Part shown: piece by piece, positions 12,559 through 13,881 of the stretch
How positions within the stretch are numbered: the first letter of the stretch is position 1
How the letters are laid out: each line of letters begins with the position of its first letter
Origin: Planctomycetota bacterium
GTDB taxonomy: Bacteria; Planctomycetota; GCA-002687715
DNA length: 13,881 bases
Reading direction: 5' to 3'
Assembly: GCA_013213915.1 (NCBI GenBank)
Contig: JABSRK010000068.1
Location: 1 to 13,881 of the forward strand
The notes under the pieces: model-generated
Databases searched by the model: none
Seen by the model: the letters and a program-made list of their open reading frames with translations, nothing else
What the model was told of the DNA's origin: nothing
Translations under genes and position numbers: made by a program

Positions 12559-13881
12559 ATGTCGGCAATCGTGAGCGAGAATCCTGGACGCACGCCGCCC
12601 GCGGACCTACCCCACATCCCCGGCTACGAGATTCGCGAGATCCTGGGCAAAGGGGGACAAGGGACCGTCTACCGCGCCCGCCAGAAGAGCCTGAACCGCG
12701 TCGTCGCCATCAAGGTCCTCTCCCCCAAGAACGCCGACAGCACGTCCCTCAAGCGGCGGTTCCTCGCCGAGGCCCGCCTGCAATCCAAGCTGCACCACCC
12801 GAACATCCTCCAGGGCATCGACGTCAACGAGCACCAGGGTCTCTGGTACTTCGCCATGGAGTTCGTCTCTGGGACCGACGCTCAGGTCCTGCTCACGCAG
12901 GGCGGAGCGCTGCCGGAACGCGAGGTCTTGAAGATCGCGCGCCAGGTCGCCGACGCCCTCGCCTACGCACACGGGCACGGCATCGTCCACGGCGACATCA
13001 AGCCCGAGAACATCGTCTTGCCTGCCGACGGATCGGTGAAGATGATCGACTTCGGCATCGCACGCCTCGCGCGCGAGGAGAGCGACAAGGACTGCGTTGA
13101 GGGCACCAGGGAGTTCATGGCGCCCGAGGTGAAGAGCGGCAAGACCAAGGGCGACATCCGCTCGGACATGTACAGCCTCGGCGTGACGCTGTACGAGCTG
13201 CTCACCGCCAGCCTGCCACCCATCGCGAAGGGATCGGACAAGGAAGGCCCTGACCCCAAGGAGCGCGAACCGAAGATCGGTCTCGCCACGGCCGCCCTCG
13301 TCAAGATGTTGCTCGCCGTCGATCCCGCCCATCGACCCGCTTCCCCCCAGGCACTCATCAAGGCCCTCGACAAGGCCGCGGCCGGCGCACCGGTCCAGAA
13401 GGTGGTCGCCGCGACAGCGAGCGCGGCGGCACCGAGGCGTTGGCGGGCTGTCGCCTTGCCGATCGTGTTCGCGGTCGCCGTCCTCGGCGGAGCGATCGGC
13501 CTGTACCTCGCGTCCCAGGAAGATGACGTCCCGGATCCCAAGAAACCGGACGGCGCGGCCGAAGCGATTGTCCTCCCCAAGCCGTCCGACTCCGACCCGG
13601 TCAAGCTCGATCCACCCAAGCCCGATCCACCCAAGCCTGATCCACCCAAGTCCGGGCCGCCGTCACTGGCGTTCTCTCCCAAGTCCGTCCAGGTCCTCGA
13701 AGGCGAGACGTTCACCATCCGCGTCACCGCCACCAACCTGCCCGTCGCGCTGAAGCCCCTGATCAAGGTGCTCGACGCGGACGGACGTGATATCAGCGCG
13801 TCGGTCGCCATGCCCACGATCGAACGCGAACCGACGGACCACACGACGGTACACCTGAAATGGACCGCGCCGTTCTGGCCT
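12559..13881 (+). CDS. Transmembrane Ser/Thr protein kinase (PknB-like, non-RD) with outer Ig-like region, 3' end missing
   Basis: The frame runs from ATG 12559 to the window edge (441 codons, no stop). The kinase domain covers residues 23-270: glycine loop LGKGGQGTVY (29-38), Lys52 in VAIK, helix-C Glu71, catalytic loop HGDIKPEN (144-151), DFG 164-166, APE 188-190 and SDMYSLG (202-208). All catalytic residues are present, but the Arg of HRD is Gly145, making it a non-RD kinase. A membrane helix at about 298-318 (VALPIVFAVAVLGGAIGLYL) follows, then a DPPKP repeat hinge. The start of a beta domain follows (LAFSPKSVQVLEGETFTIRV), resembling an Ig-like or putative-Ig domain cut by the edge. The inner kinase plus outer domain layout fits a signal receptor that phosphorylates unknown targets. 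Such kinases are expanded in planctomycetes. gpmA lies 40 bp away on the other strand. Confidence 0.93.
   Translation, partial: MSAIVSENPGRTPPADLPHIPGYEIREILGKGGQGTVYRARQKSLNRVVAIKVLSPKNADSTSLKRRFLAEARLQSKLHHPNILQGIDVNEHQGLWYFAMEFVSGTDAQVLLTQGGALPEREVLKIARQVADALAYAHGHGIVHGDIKPENIVLPADGSVKMIDFGIARLAREESDKDCVEGTREFMAPEVKSGKTKGDIRSDMYSLGVTLYELLTASLPPIAKGSDKEGPDPKEREPKIGLATAALVKMLLAVDPAHRPASPQALIKALDKAAAGAPVQKVVAATASAAAPRRWRAVALPIVFAVAVLGGAIGLYLASQEDDVPDPKKPDGAAEAIVLPKPSDSDPVKLDPPKPDPPKPDPPKSGPPSLAFSPKSVQVLEGETFTIRVTATNLPVALKPLIKVLDADGRDISASVAMPTIEREPTDHTTVHLKWTAPFWP
13609..13653 (+). repeat. 15-bp tandem repeat x3 in the kinase hinge (DPPKP)
   Basis: GATCCACCCAAG plus one variable codon is repeated at 13609, 13624 and 13639, encoding DPPKP, DPPKP and DPPKS. 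It forms a stiff proline-rich spacer between the membrane helix and the outer domain. Confidence 0.85.

Noticed and set aside
12607..13332. 241-codon - strand frame opposite the kinase
   Set aside because: It overlaps the catalytic core of a clearly intact kinase.

Overview
The window is high-GC DNA, by eye about two thirds G+C with strong G/C preference at third codon positions. Its gene content points to a member of the Planctomycetota. It holds a secreted alpha/alpha-toroid protein, a choice-of-anchor B propeller protein, two FG-GAP/ASPIC-UnbV proteins, a large anchored protein of carboxypeptidase-regulatory-like modules, and a transmembrane Ser/Thr kinase with an outer Ig-like region. This assignment rests on gene content only; no rRNA, tRNA or phylogenetic marker is present. 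No insertion sequence, CRISPR array or phage gene was seen.

Layout. Positions 1-4568 carry a leftward run. In order of transcription it is a CRTAC1-type lipoprotein (4568-2886), a choice-of-anchor B protein (2760-1312), a very small CxxC protein (1221-1096) and a toroid protein cut by the window edge (1008-1). A doubtful small leftward ORF (4948-4664) may precede them. Positions 4569-5022 are a divergent intergenic region with two promoter candidates and a 14-bp tandem duplication. Positions 5023-11774 carry two large rightward genes. The first encodes a membrane-anchored, multi-module beta-sandwich protein carrying six Arg/Gly-rich runs, one of them collagen-like. The second encodes a membrane-anchored TPR + seven-motif FG-GAP propeller + ASPIC/UnbV protein with a long extra C-terminal region. 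It meets the leftward phosphoglycerate mutase gene gpmA (12518-11775) stop to stop in a shared TGATCA. A non-RD transmembrane protein kinase starts 40 bp beyond gpmA on the other strand and runs off the right edge.

How the genes fit together. Apart from gpmA, which is glycolytic and cytosolic, and the tiny CxxC protein, the products carry export signals or membrane anchors. The window therefore reads as a cell-envelope or surface-protein neighbourhood. The two FG-GAP/ASPIC proteins lie on either side of the Arg/Gly protein. Whether these genes form one functional system cannot be shown from sequence; the most unusual element is the Arg/Gly-run protein at 5023-8163.
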